Positions 57,227 through 64,000 of a stretch of DNA of 64,000 nt are shown here, piece after piece. The notes beneath the pieces were generated by a model. It was given only the letters and a program-made list of their open reading frames with translations. It was not told the DNA's origin and made no database searches. Every line of letters starts with the position of its first letter. Position 1 is the stretch's first letter. Source of the stretch: Candidatus Latescibacterota bacterium (GTDB lineage: Bacteria > JAAXHH01); contig JAJEHX010000008.1 in assembly GCA_022823465.1 (NCBI GenBank), forward strand, positions 1-64,000, given 5' to 3'. The position numbers and the translations under genes are program-made.

Positions 57227-57718
57227 TCAAGTTCTCCAGTTGGTCCGGAAATCCATTTCGCGCAGGAATCCAAACGTGTCGCAGCATTTTATGTTCAGAT
57301 CACCACAGACGTCTGGCATGTGCCGGTTCGCGCGCTTCATCTTTGGCTTTCTTGCCTCAGTCGTAACGACACAGCGGTTCTCGATGTCTTCCATCGCATA
57401 GGCTATGAGGAACGGATCCATTCCGATCTTCTCTATTTCCTCGTCGTTCAAATCGTGAGCGTAACCCTCGTCCAAGACATACGAGACAGCTTCTTCACTA
57501 ACGGTTTCGACAAGCACTATGTCATCCTGGCAGTCTACCACCCAGTCCTTGAGGGTGTCGTTGCCTTCTTTTAACTCTTCATAGATTTCGGTGGGGATTT
57601 TTGCTCTCTTCGAACTGGCAATGTGCAGGAGCCAATCCCAGAACTCGGGTACACGTTCGAGCGGATAATAGTCCCTGTTCGCGTCTATCAGAACATTTGA
57701 ATCAAGTAGATAGAGCAC
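57227..57718 (-). CDS. PIN-domain protein (DUF4411 type)
   Basis: A 163-residue PIN-fold protein starting Leu-Tyr-Leu-Leu-Asp-Ser-Asn-Val-Leu-Ile-Asp-Ala-Asn, the first catalytic Asp segment. Further acidic residues lie in Ile-Pro-Thr-Glu-Ile-Tyr-Glu-Glu-Leu and Asp-Pro-Phe-Leu-Ile-Ala-Tyr-Ala. The C-terminal Val-Val-Thr-Thr-Glu-Ala-Arg-Lys-Pro matches DUF4411. PIN proteins of toxin-antitoxin pairs are RNases. The GTG start at 57718 has GGGAG in front and lies 11 bp after the ImmA/IrrE-type gene, the usual partner of this group. Confidence 0.88.
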   Translation of the reverse strand: MLYLLDSNVLIDANRDYYPLERVPEFWDWLLHIASSKRAKIPTEIYEELKEGNDTLKDWVVDCQDDIVLVETVSEEAVSYVLDEGYAHDLNDEEIEKIGMDPFLIAYAMEDIENRCVVTTEARKPKMKRANRHMPDVCGDLNIKCCDTFGFLREMDFRTNWRT

Positions 57719-57729
57719 GATAACTCCCG

Positions 57730-58920
57730 CTATATACCGCTTCTATCAAACAATTTGGATAGATTCTTGGGTTTGACATCCAGTATCTTGGCGGCCTTCG
57801 TAGTCGTGAGCGCTCCTGCATTCATCATGCGATGTACCAGATTGATCAGACCGCTGCCAATACGGTGTCGACGTACCACATAGTAGTTGGGACCAGTGGA
57901 TCTCAACCGTGCTTGCACCCTGCGGTCTTCGCGTGCCTGTAATCGATCTCTGCTAAATCTGTCGGCAAGGGACTTGAAGACTTCCCATGTGATCAGTTTT
58001 TGCCGCCAGGCCACATACGCAACCATAGATCTACTCAAATGACGAACTCGGGCAAACTCGCCTATCCGATGTACCGCCAGGTCGATGCCCGAATCGTCGT
58101 TGAGTTCAACGTCGCCCAGTTCCCGGACCGAGAGCAGGAACTCACCCGCAACATCGTTGCAGAACCCTTCGATCTCGCTATCCGGTTGCCCGCCGCTGAT
58201 AGCCGTATGTCCCAGGATAAGATGCACCAGTTCATGCAACAGGGTAAAAGACCATGCGGTGACGGCGTCTCTATCGTTGATGACCACAAAAGGAGCCACA
58301 TTGTCTGCGATGGTAAATCCCCTGAAACTTTCTACGTCGAGGGCTGTATGGTGACTGCCCAAATCGCCCTTCAATAGTACGAAAACTCCTGCCTCTTCAG
58401 CTCTTCCACGTAGTAGAGCGAAACCAGTTTGTGCATCACGTTGTTCGCGATAATGGGAGCGATGTATACCTAACAATGCATGCAGCGATTCAAGTATCCT
58501 TTCCTTACCATCCTGCATACTGCCGCTACCGATGAAGGCGAGCGGTTCGTCCTCCTCTTCATCCTCCAGGATGGCTCGGACCATGCTCTGACGAACCCGC
58601 ACGTCACGCAACAAGGCATCCAACCAGCCTTGAGTTTCCGGGGTTGGATCACCTGGCAACGAACGGAAGTCGGCCCCGCGTTCTACGCGCTTAGGTGGAA
58701 CTGCTAAGTAGAATGTCAGTAGCGGCCGTCTGTATTGCTTTGCCATCTTCACCAGCATGGGTCTGGTAGGGCGTACCTTTCCGGTTTCGATGTCGGCCAG
58801 ACGTTGTACTGCTTCAACGCCATGCGCGTCGCCGATGCCCAACTTCGAGACCGCTGCCTCACGAGTCATATATGCGGTTTCTCGGGCCCAAACCAATATG
58901 TCAGGATTAACTTTCGGCAT
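57730..58920 (-). CDS. XRE-type regulator with ImmA/IrrE metallopeptidase domain
   Basis: A 396-residue two-domain protein. An N-terminal helix-turn-helix (~residues 15-75, Leu-Ala-Asp-Ile-Glu-Thr-Gly-Lys) is followed by a COG2856/ImmA-IrrE zinc-peptidase domain with Leu-Leu-His-Glu-Leu-Val-His-Leu-Ile-Leu-Gly-His (HExxH). Such proteins act as antitoxin/repressor of the DUF4411 PIN toxin encoded next. GGGAGC precedes the start. It is the first gene of a minus-strand series of four toxin-antitoxin-like genes running down to 55262. Confidence 0.9.
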   Translation of the reverse strand: MPKVNPDILVWARETAYMTREAAVSKLGIGDAHGVEAVQRLADIETGKVRPTRPMLVKMAKQYRRPLLTFYLAVPPKRVERGADFRSLPGDPTPETQGWLDALLRDVRVRQSMVRAILEDEEEDEPLAFIGSGSMQDGKERILESLHALLGIHRSHYREQRDAQTGFALLRGRAEEAGVFVLLKGDLGSHHTALDVESFRGFTIADNVAPFVVINDRDAVTAWSFTLLHELVHLILGHTAISGGQPDSEIEGFCNDVAGEFLLSVRELGDVELNDDSGIDLAVHRIGEFARVRHLSRSMVAYVAWRQKLITWEVFKSLADRFSRDRLQAREDRRVQARLRSTGPNYYVVRRHRIGSGLINLVHRMMNAGALTTTKAAKILDVKPKNLSKLFDRSGI

Positions 58921-59289
58921 TGTGTGTGTAGCTCCCCATCATATCTATTGAACGGGGCGTGGTACATGTAGACATCAACTATCTATGCCTCGTCGCTTAC
59001 ATCACGCATGTCTTCTCATTCGACCGACACACCTCATTTAACGTAAGCGATCACGTATTGAAAGTCAGCAATATTCCGGCGTCAATACTCAAAGGTCGTT
59101 TGGTATGATCGAGCAACTTCTTCCCAAGTCCCGTCGTTGTTTCAGGGAATGCGGAAGTGGGTGTATTTGTCTACGGACCGGTTCTATTGATCCCGGGATC
59201 GCAGGATCTGTGTCGGCATATCGCGGAGGCGAGCGAGGGCGGTCGGAATGACAGTTGCAAACACTACATAAACGGGATGGATTGTCGGG
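58921..59289. other. Gene-free stretch with a second PhyH-tail relic
   Basis: This 369-bp spacer between the ImmA/IrrE-type gene and the Mrr-type gene has no convincing gene. It contains the relic at 59190-59235. The part next to 58920 is AT-rich and should hold the promoter of the four-gene array, but no clear -35/-10 pair stands out. Confidence 0.55.
59190..59235 (+). pseudogene. Relic of a PhyH gene 3' end (copy 2)
   Basis: The stretch reads Ile-Pro-Gly-Ser-Gln-Asp-Leu-Cys-Arg-His-Ile-Ala-Glu-Ala, aligning with Ser-Pro-Lys-Gly-Arg-Gln-Leu-Cys-Arg-His-Ile-Val-Ala-Gly of the PhyH gene at 52611. The DNA shares 13 of 15 bases at TGTCGGCATATCGCG (59211-59225). The preceding TACGGACCGG also resembles the TACGACCGG of the intact gene. 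Confidence 0.6.
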
Positions 59290-60348
59290 TTAGACGATGT
59301 CACCTGAATCTGGCTGAACGGGCCAATACACCTTCGTCAGAGGGACGAGGGCCCGGATCTCTGAATCGAGCGATTCGTAGTAATCTACAAGCAGTTCCCG
59401 GAGTTCAGGCATCGCTAAGAGCGTCAACGGAATCTGAGATCGTTCCGCTTCGTATCGAGCCTCTTTTGAGAATCCGCCGGTACTGACATATAGACACCGG
59501 TCACCGTCTCGGCGGCCACCGAGAAAAGATCGAATTCCCGGGGCGCCGACAGCTCCTTCACGGTGTTTGACTTCAATGAAGATACGCGGTTCTTCAAGAC
59601 CCAATCCATCCGGTGAGGCAAACACGTCAACGCCGCGGTCCGGTCCCGGATTGGAAACTCTTGTCCTATATCCCATTGCGCGTACTATACCGGCCACCAG
59701 TTCCTGCAACTGATCCCAATCAAGCTTCGCTATCTGATCTGCGATAAATTCGTCGGATTTATCAATGTACTCCTGCAGTATTTGACTCGAATCTATTTCA
59801 TCGGATTGTGGTCGTATACTTTCGCCGGACTGTGAGGTTTGACCCTCTCCATTCAAAAGCCCCAGCATCTCAGCGCTTGCATTGTCAGAGGGGTTAAATA
59901 GTGTAGAGATGGCCCCCAGGCTGTTCCGTGTAGTTGTTGATAGATCATCGCGGGAGACCGTGCCCTTCCATCTCACCTTGCGCACGTACTCATGTCGTTC
60001 TGAATCGTCGACAGTCCGTGTATTGATTGACGCATCAGTATCAACTTCCCCCACGTGGTATCGCCGAGCTTCAGGATCGTACGTGACCACGGTATCTCCG
60101 ATCTCAACCTCCCGGACGAATCTCTTGACCTGTGCTACCCATGAGTTTCGTGTTCCCGGCTTGTCTTCTGGATACGCCTCTTCGAATCGTAGTCTTAGCT
60201 CCTCATCAGAGTCATTCGGCCCGATCGGCCCGCCCTTTCCACCACCGATGGCCACTAACCCCTCACTCAGAAAATGAGCCAGGTAGGCAGCTTTTCTACC
60301 AGCTCGAACCATCCAGAGTGTAGGTCGCAAATGAGTTGATTCGTTCAT
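59290..60348 (-). CDS. Mrr-type restriction endonuclease with PUA/EVE-like N-terminus
   Basis: A 352-residue protein. The C-terminal half (~residues 195-310) is an Mrr-like PD-(D/E)xK nuclease: Gly-Pro-Asp-Arg-Gly-Val-Asp-Val-Phe-Ala with the catalytic Asp, and Ile-Phe-Ile-Glu-Val-Lys-His-Arg (ExK). The N-terminal ~130 residues (Leu-Trp-Met-Val-Arg-Ala-Gly-Arg…Gly-Asp-Thr-Val-Val-Thr-Tyr-Asp) look like a PUA/EVE-type fold. Such folds often recognise modified bases, so this may be a modification-dependent defence nuclease. ATG 60348 was chosen because the alternative upstream start at 60405 would overlap the FAH-family gene. No methylase gene is nearby. Confidence 0.85.
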   Translation of the reverse strand: MNESTHLRPTLWMVRAGRKAAYLAHFLSEGLVAIGGGKGGPIGPNDSDEELRLRFEEAYPEDKPGTRNSWVAQVKRFVREVEIGDTVVTYDPEARRYHVGEVDTDASINTRTVDDSERHEYVRKVRWKGTVSRDDLSTTTRNSLGAISTLFNPSDNASAEMLGLLNGEGQTSQSGESIRPQSDEIDSSQILQEYIDKSDEFIADQIAKLDWDQLQELVAGIVRAMGYRTRVSNPGPDRGVDVFASPDGLGLEEPRIFIEVKHREGAVGAPGIRSFLGGRRDGDRCLYVSTGGFSKEARYEAERSQIPLTLLAMPELRELLVDYYESLDSEIRALVPLTKVYWPVQPDSGDIV

Positions 60349-60392
60349 AATTACCCAATGCTTATTGAGTCTTCGTTGGGTAAGCGTATTCC

Positions 60393-61238
60393 CTACCGCT
60401 CCCACGTCCTTTTCTTGTCATCCGCGCACGTAATCGTCAGCGCCGGTCCCAGCTTGTCGATATCCAGGCGCAGACTGTCGCCGTCCTGCACGGGGCTTAG
60501 GGCGTAGTGGTGCGTGCCCGTTGAAACGACGTCGCCGGGCTCGAGGGTGACCACGGCGGTCACTTCTGCCAGGAGTTCGGGGATGTGCCGGGCCATTTCG
60601 CCGGTGGAGAAATCGTGCTTGAGGTTGTCGTTGATCCACATCTTCGCGGGCAGGTCGTTGGCGTCGCCCACCTCGTCGGCCGTGACCAGCGCGGGCCCCA
60701 TGGGGCCGAAGGTGTGCCAGCTCTTGCCGAGGAAGAAGCCGCCGGGCAGTCCGCGGGCCGAGACGTCGATGAACTGGGTGTAGCCGAAGATGTGGTCCAG
60801 GGCTTCGTCCTGGCTGAGCTTGCTGGCTCGCTTACCGATCACGAGGGCGAGTTCGGGCTCGAAGTGGAAGACCGAGGCGTCCGAATCGGGCAGTTCCACG
60901 ACCGCGTCCTGGCCCATGACGGACGTGTTGGATTTCAGGAAGGCGTTGAAGGTTTCCTTGGTCGGGTGGTCGGGCTCGATGTAATTTCCGGCGAGGCAGA
61001 GCAGTTGTCCCGGCCGCGGCAACGGAGCGCGCAGATTCACCGCGGACAGCGGCGTGCCGGCCTGTCCCTGGGCGGCATCGGCGATGCGGGCGCCATAGGT
61101 ATCCCAGCCGCTGATGACCGCTTCGATCTGAGTCTGGGGACCGGACGCCCCGGTATCCGACACCGCGGCTGAAACGTCGATGATCGCGTCGTTCTCGATG
61201 ACGCCCAAGGTGTAATCGTTGTAGAATGCCAGTTTCAC
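60393..61238 (-). CDS. Fumarylacetoacetate hydrolase (FAH)-family protein
   Basis: A 281-residue FAH-fold enzyme. Metal ligands are visible in Phe-Glu-Pro-Glu-Leu-Ala-Leu-Val-Ile-Gly (ExE) and Phe-Ile-Asp-Val-Ser-Ala-Arg-Gly, with the catalytic Lys in Gly-Lys-Ser-Trp-His-Thr-Phe-Gly-Pro-Met-Gly-Pro. Members hydrolyse, decarboxylate or isomerise 2-oxo acids from aromatic or sugar-acid breakdown. The GTG start at 61238 has a strong AGGAGG site. The gene returns to the high GC of the core region, so the edge of the accessory block lies between it and the Mrr-type gene. Confidence 0.9.
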   Translation of the reverse strand: MKLAFYNDYTLGVIENDAIIDVSAAVSDTGASGPQTQIEAVISGWDTYGARIADAAQGQAGTPLSAVNLRAPLPRPGQLLCLAGNYIEPDHPTKETFNAFLKSNTSVMGQDAVVELPDSDASVFHFEPELALVIGKRASKLSQDEALDHIFGYTQFIDVSARGLPGGFFLGKSWHTFGPMGPALVTADEVGDANDLPAKMWINDNLKHDFSTGEMARHIPELLAEVTAVVTLEPGDVVSTGTHHYALSPVQDGDSLRLDIDKLGPALTITCADDKKRTWER

Positions 61239-61346
61239 GTAAGCCTCCTGTCAGGTGACGGGGTATGTATCTTAATTCTGTTTCAGTACGATGTTTACGG
61301 AAAAGGACGAACTAATATAACCGGATCCGGTATTCCGTCAACTTCA

Positions 61347-64000
61347 TTAAAACGTATACCGAACGCCCATCTGCACCTGCCAGCGAGACGAGAGGTTGGT
61401 GGACTGAAAGGCGTCCTCGCGGTCAATCGTGCCGTCTTCGTTGGCGTCCCGGACCCGTAAGTCCAGGTCGGGCCTGCCCTGTTCGTCGTACCCGTCGAAA
61501 TTGAACAGGCCCACGGCGTCGAACCGAACGAAGCGGCTCTGGCCCCAGTCGCTCTTAAGCAGGTTGGCCAGGTTCAGGACGTCCAGCGTCAACTCGAAGC
61601 GGTGGTTCCGTATCGAGGGCAGTTGCTGGATCAGGCGCAGGTCCAGCCGGTTCCGCCACGGCGACCGGGTCGCGTTGCGCCGGACGATGCCGCCCCGGGC
61701 TTCGCGCAGCGTGGGATCGGACCCGATGAACGTGTCGATCGCCTGCCACTCGTCGTCCGTGACCTCCGCACTCACGTCGCTCCTGCCCGCCGGGACGTAG
61801 GCGAGGTCGTTGCCCCGGATGCCGTCGCCGTTCACGTCGTCGGCGTACATGTAACTGTATGGATCTCCCGCGCTGCCTTCGTAGAAGACGGAGACCGTCG
61901 TGGCGTGTCCCTCTCCGAACTCGAACTTCCACGACCCGCTGGCCAGGATCCGGTGCCGCACTTCGAAATCGGACGTGGCGGTCGTCTCCCCATTGGGATC
62001 GTCGGTCTCGTTGTACTGCCAGTTGGAAATGGCGCGGCTCGACCGCCCGCTGTTGATGTCCTCGGCGTCCTGGAACACATAGGCGACGCTGCCGAAGAGG
62101 CCGGGCAGAAAGGACGTATTGTCTCCCTTGCGCAGCCGCAGCGTCAGGTTGAACTGGCGGCCCTTGGCCGTGTTTTCCAGGAGGATGACGTTGGTGAAAT
62201 CCCCGCTGACCTTCCTGCCGCCGTAGTCGGGACGCCCGTCCGGGGTCGAGCCCGTCGGCCGGCCGTCGTTGCCGATGTTGAGGTTGCGGAAACGGACCTC
62301 GTCCAGGTTCCGGGCCAGCAGGACTTCCACGGTGCCGACCAGGTCCAGGGGCAGTCTGCGGTCGAGGGCGAGGTTGGCGCGGAAGACCCGGGGCAGCCTG
62401 AAATTCGGATCGATGACGTTCACCTCCGTGGTCTGGGGCGCGGTGAGACTGGCATCCATTGGAAGCGGTTGCGCGAAGGGGTCCGCCACGAACCCCGGGA
62501 CGTCCTGCCCCCGGAAGGTCGCAAGGTCGATGCGCGCGAAGTCTACCCCGGTGTTGCTGTAGGCGTTGGAGAGCCAGACGGCCGGGGGCAGCCCCGCGAA
62601 GACGCCGGCGCCACCGCGTACCTGCGTCGATCGATCTCCTCCGGCGTCGAGATTGAAACCGAAACGGGGAGACCAGAGGATTTGACCGCCCGGAGTCCGG
62701 TCCGTCCGGTGGCCGGCGAACTGGCGGGCGAAACGGTCGTTGGCCAGGGGCTTGTCCGGCAGCACCGGCACGTCGGCCCGCAATCCGAAGTTCAGACTCA
62801 GCCTGGGACTGATCCGCCAGTTGTCCTGGGCGTAGAACCCCATCTGGGCGTAATCCCACGCCGCGCGGGGCTGTTCGACGCCGGGTACCCTGGAGAGACT
62901 CAGGAGGTAGCGGGTGGGCGTACCGTCTTCGAAAGCCTCGATGCTGTCGAATTCGTAGGCGCCGTAGTAGTCCTGGATGAACAGGTTGTCGAAGGAGATG
63001 AACTCGTTGTGCGTGCCGATGGTAATAGTGTGATCCGCCTTGAAAAGATGGAGATCGTTGGTGAATTCGAAGGTGTCCTGGTCCAGGGTGTTGGCCTGGG
63101 AAAACCGCTCCACGCCGAGCCGGACCTCGCCGAGGAACGCGCCGCCCGGTTCTTCGAGGTCTATCCGGACCTGGGGAAAGGAAGCGGCCAGCGGCGACCG
63201 GCGGTCGCGCACGCGGCTGTAGGATAGCCGCGCTTCATTGGCGAGGCTGCCGGAGAAGGTGCTGTTGAGCTGCACGACCGAAGACTGGGTGACGTTGTCG
63301 CGTTTGAACTGGTTGCTGGTCAGGGTGAAGAGGGTGCGTCCCCGGTTCAGCCCGTCGTCCCGGTCGCCGGTTACGAGGTTGTGGCGCAGGGTGAGCCGGT
63401 GCCTGGACGACAGGTTGACGTCCAGCCGGCCGAATAACTTCTCGTTCCGCGTATCCTGCGAAAAGGGATCGTATCTTCCGGCGTCGTAACCGTATTTTTC
63501 GCGGGCGATATCCACGATCCGCTGCAGATCCGCCGATCCCGCCCCGAAGCGGATGGGCAGCCCCGAATCCGCAGGTCCCGCGCTCGACGGGCTCGAGCGC
63601 CGCCGCAGTTCTCCATTAATGAAGAAGAAGGCCCGGTTCCTGGCCACCGGGCCGCCGAGCCTGAAACCGAGTTGGTAGTCGGAGAAGTCCCCGAACTCGT
63701 CTCCGTCCAGGTCGCCCACCAGGGATTCGTTGCGGCCGAACCAGTACAGGGAACCCCGGAACCGGTTCGTTCCGCTGCGCGTCACCGCGTTGATGAGCCC
63801 GCCCGCGAAACCGCCGGAACGGACGTCGAAGGGCGCGACCTGCACCTGGAATTCCTCAATGGCGTCCAGGCTGATCGGCTGGGCGTTCACCTGGCCCGTG
63901 GGCAGGCCCTCGCCCGTGAGTCCGAAGGCGTCGTTCAGGACGGCGCCGTCCACCTGGAAGTTGTTCAGGCGGTTGTTCTTGCCCGCGATACTCTGTCCGC
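61347..64000 (-). CDS. TonB-dependent outer-membrane protein (Oar-like), 5' end beyond the window
   Basis: About 884 residues are present and the frame runs off the window end. The upstream codons (Ile-Ala-Gly-Lys-Asn-Asn-Arg-Leu-Asn-Asn-Phe-Gln-Val-Asp-Gly-Ala) and Asp-Ala-Ile-Glu-Glu-Phe-Gln-Val are plug-domain signatures of Oar/CarboxypepD_reg-type TonB-dependent proteins. The GTG at 63953 is therefore an internal Val codon, not a start. A long beta-rich barrel follows and the last residues are Val-Arg-Tyr-Thr-Phe, the C-terminal aromatic signal for outer-membrane insertion. The substrate is unknown; large carbohydrates or peptides are usual. Confidence 0.9.
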   Translation of the reverse strand, partial: GQSIAGKNNRLNNFQVDGAVLNDAFGLTGEGLPTGQVNAQPISLDAIEEFQVQVAPFDVRSGGFAGGLINAVTRSGTNRFRGSLYWFGRNESLVGDLDGDEFGDFSDYQLGFRLGGPVARNRAFFFINGELRRRSSPSSAGPADSGLPIRFGAGSADLQRIVDIAREKYGYDAGRYDPFSQDTRNEKLFGRLDVNLSSRHRLTLRHNLVTGDRDDGLNRGRTLFTLTSNQFKRDNVTQSSVVQLNSTFSGSLANEARLSYSRVRDRRSPLAASFPQVRIDLEEPGGAFLGEVRLGVERFSQANTLDQDTFEFTNDLHLFKADHTITIGTHNEFISFDNLFIQDYYGAYEFDSIEAFEDGTPTRYLLSLSRVPGVEQPRAAWDYAQMGFYAQDNWRISPRLSLNFGLRADVPVLPDKPLANDRFARQFAGHRTDRTPGGQILWSPRFGFNLDAGGDRSTQVRGGAGVFAGLPPAVWLSNAYSNTGVDFARIDLATFRGQDVPGFVADPFAQPLPMDASLTAPQTTEVNVIDPNFRLPRVFRANLALDRRLPLDLVGTVEVLLARNLDEVRFRNLNIGNDGRPTGSTPDGRPDYGGRKVSGDFTNVILLENTAKGRQFNLTLRLRKGDNTSFLPGLFGSVAYVFQDAEDINSGRSSRAISNWQYNETDDPNGETTATSDFEVRHRILASGSWKFEFGEGHATTVSVFYEGSAGDPYSYMYADDVNGDGIRGNDLAYVPAGRSDVSAEVTDDEWQAIDTFIGSDPTLREARGGIVRRNATRSPWRNRLDLRLIQQLPSIRNHRFELTLDVLNLANLLKSDWGQSRFVRFDAVGLFNFDGYDEQGRPDLDLRVRDANEDGTIDREDAFQSTNLSSRWQVQMGVRYTF

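Noticed and set aside
53385-60348. Prophage or integrative element with integrase
   Set aside because: No integrase, transposase or structural phage gene was found; only repeated PhyH tails hint at past insertion.
61602-63227. A 541-codon plus-strand open frame
   Set aside because: It is antisense to the TonB-dependent protein gene, which has clear plug and barrel signatures.

Overview
The window is a GC-rich stretch of bacterial chromosome, probably from an uncultured member of the FCB superphylum. A Latescibacterota- or Gemmatimonadota-like heterotroph fits best. The reasons are an outsized set of phytanoyl-CoA-dioxygenase-like (PhyH) proteins (eight here), enolase-superfamily, creatininase-like and sulfatase genes, an Oar-like TonB-dependent outer-membrane protein, Tat-exported enzymes, and a 29-residue mS38/COX24-like ribosomal small protein of the kind seen in the FCB group. 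The phylum call is inference; no 16S rRNA is present. Several sigma70-type promoters (TTGACA-17-TATACT and similar) are visible. I saw no insertion sequence, integrase, prophage or CRISPR array.

Layout. 1-4.0 kb: an enolase-superfamily gene cut by the window edge, three PhyH genes (two of them tandem paralogs) and a creatininase, all on +. 4.1-6.8 kb (-): a PLP enzyme resembling SelA, an SDR oxidoreductase and an amidase. 7-11.7 kb (+): a fused indolepyruvate ferredoxin oxidoreductase and an acyltransferase. 11.9-18.1 kb (-): two tandem Tat-exported aminotransferases, then leuS with a glycosyltransferase. 18.3-25.4 kb: a PhyH-HEAT fusion, an APC permease, an AICAR-transformylase-only PurH homolog, a GDPD phosphodiesterase and a sulfatase. 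25.4-32.1 kb: a DapA-like lyase, then a threonine-synthase-like protein, a four-carbon acid-sugar kinase/PdxA fusion and a peptide-type binding protein, probably one catabolic and uptake unit. 32.2-36 kb (-): the mS38-like protein, HU, SppA, an MltD-type lytic transglycosylase and tRNA-Ala(GGC). 36.3-44.4 kb (+): a phosphatase/ADP-ribosylglycohydrolase fusion, then three PLP enzymes of different types, a second creatininase, a His/Glu/Gly-rich lipoprotein and a PhyH.

44.5-60.3 kb is an accessory, defence-like region with visibly lower GC in parts. It holds a two-gene NTPase module with a twin palindromic operator, an orphan addiction antidote, more PhyH and enolase genes, a BrnT/BrnA-type pair, a four-gene minus-strand array (XRE-ImmA, PIN, HEPN-like, nucleotidyltransferase) and an Mrr-type endonuclease. 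Two decayed copies of the 3' end of a PhyH gene separate these toxin-antitoxin blocks. The window ends with a fumarylacetoacetate-hydrolase-family gene and the TonB-dependent protein.

A recurring oddity is that the last bases of genes, stop codon included, are repeated as short direct copies just downstream at many loci. Related 9-bp in-frame repeats occur inside proteins. This tail duplication, the twin-operator NTPase pair, and two PhyH proteins whose iron-binding HxD motif reads HGG are the most promising leads.
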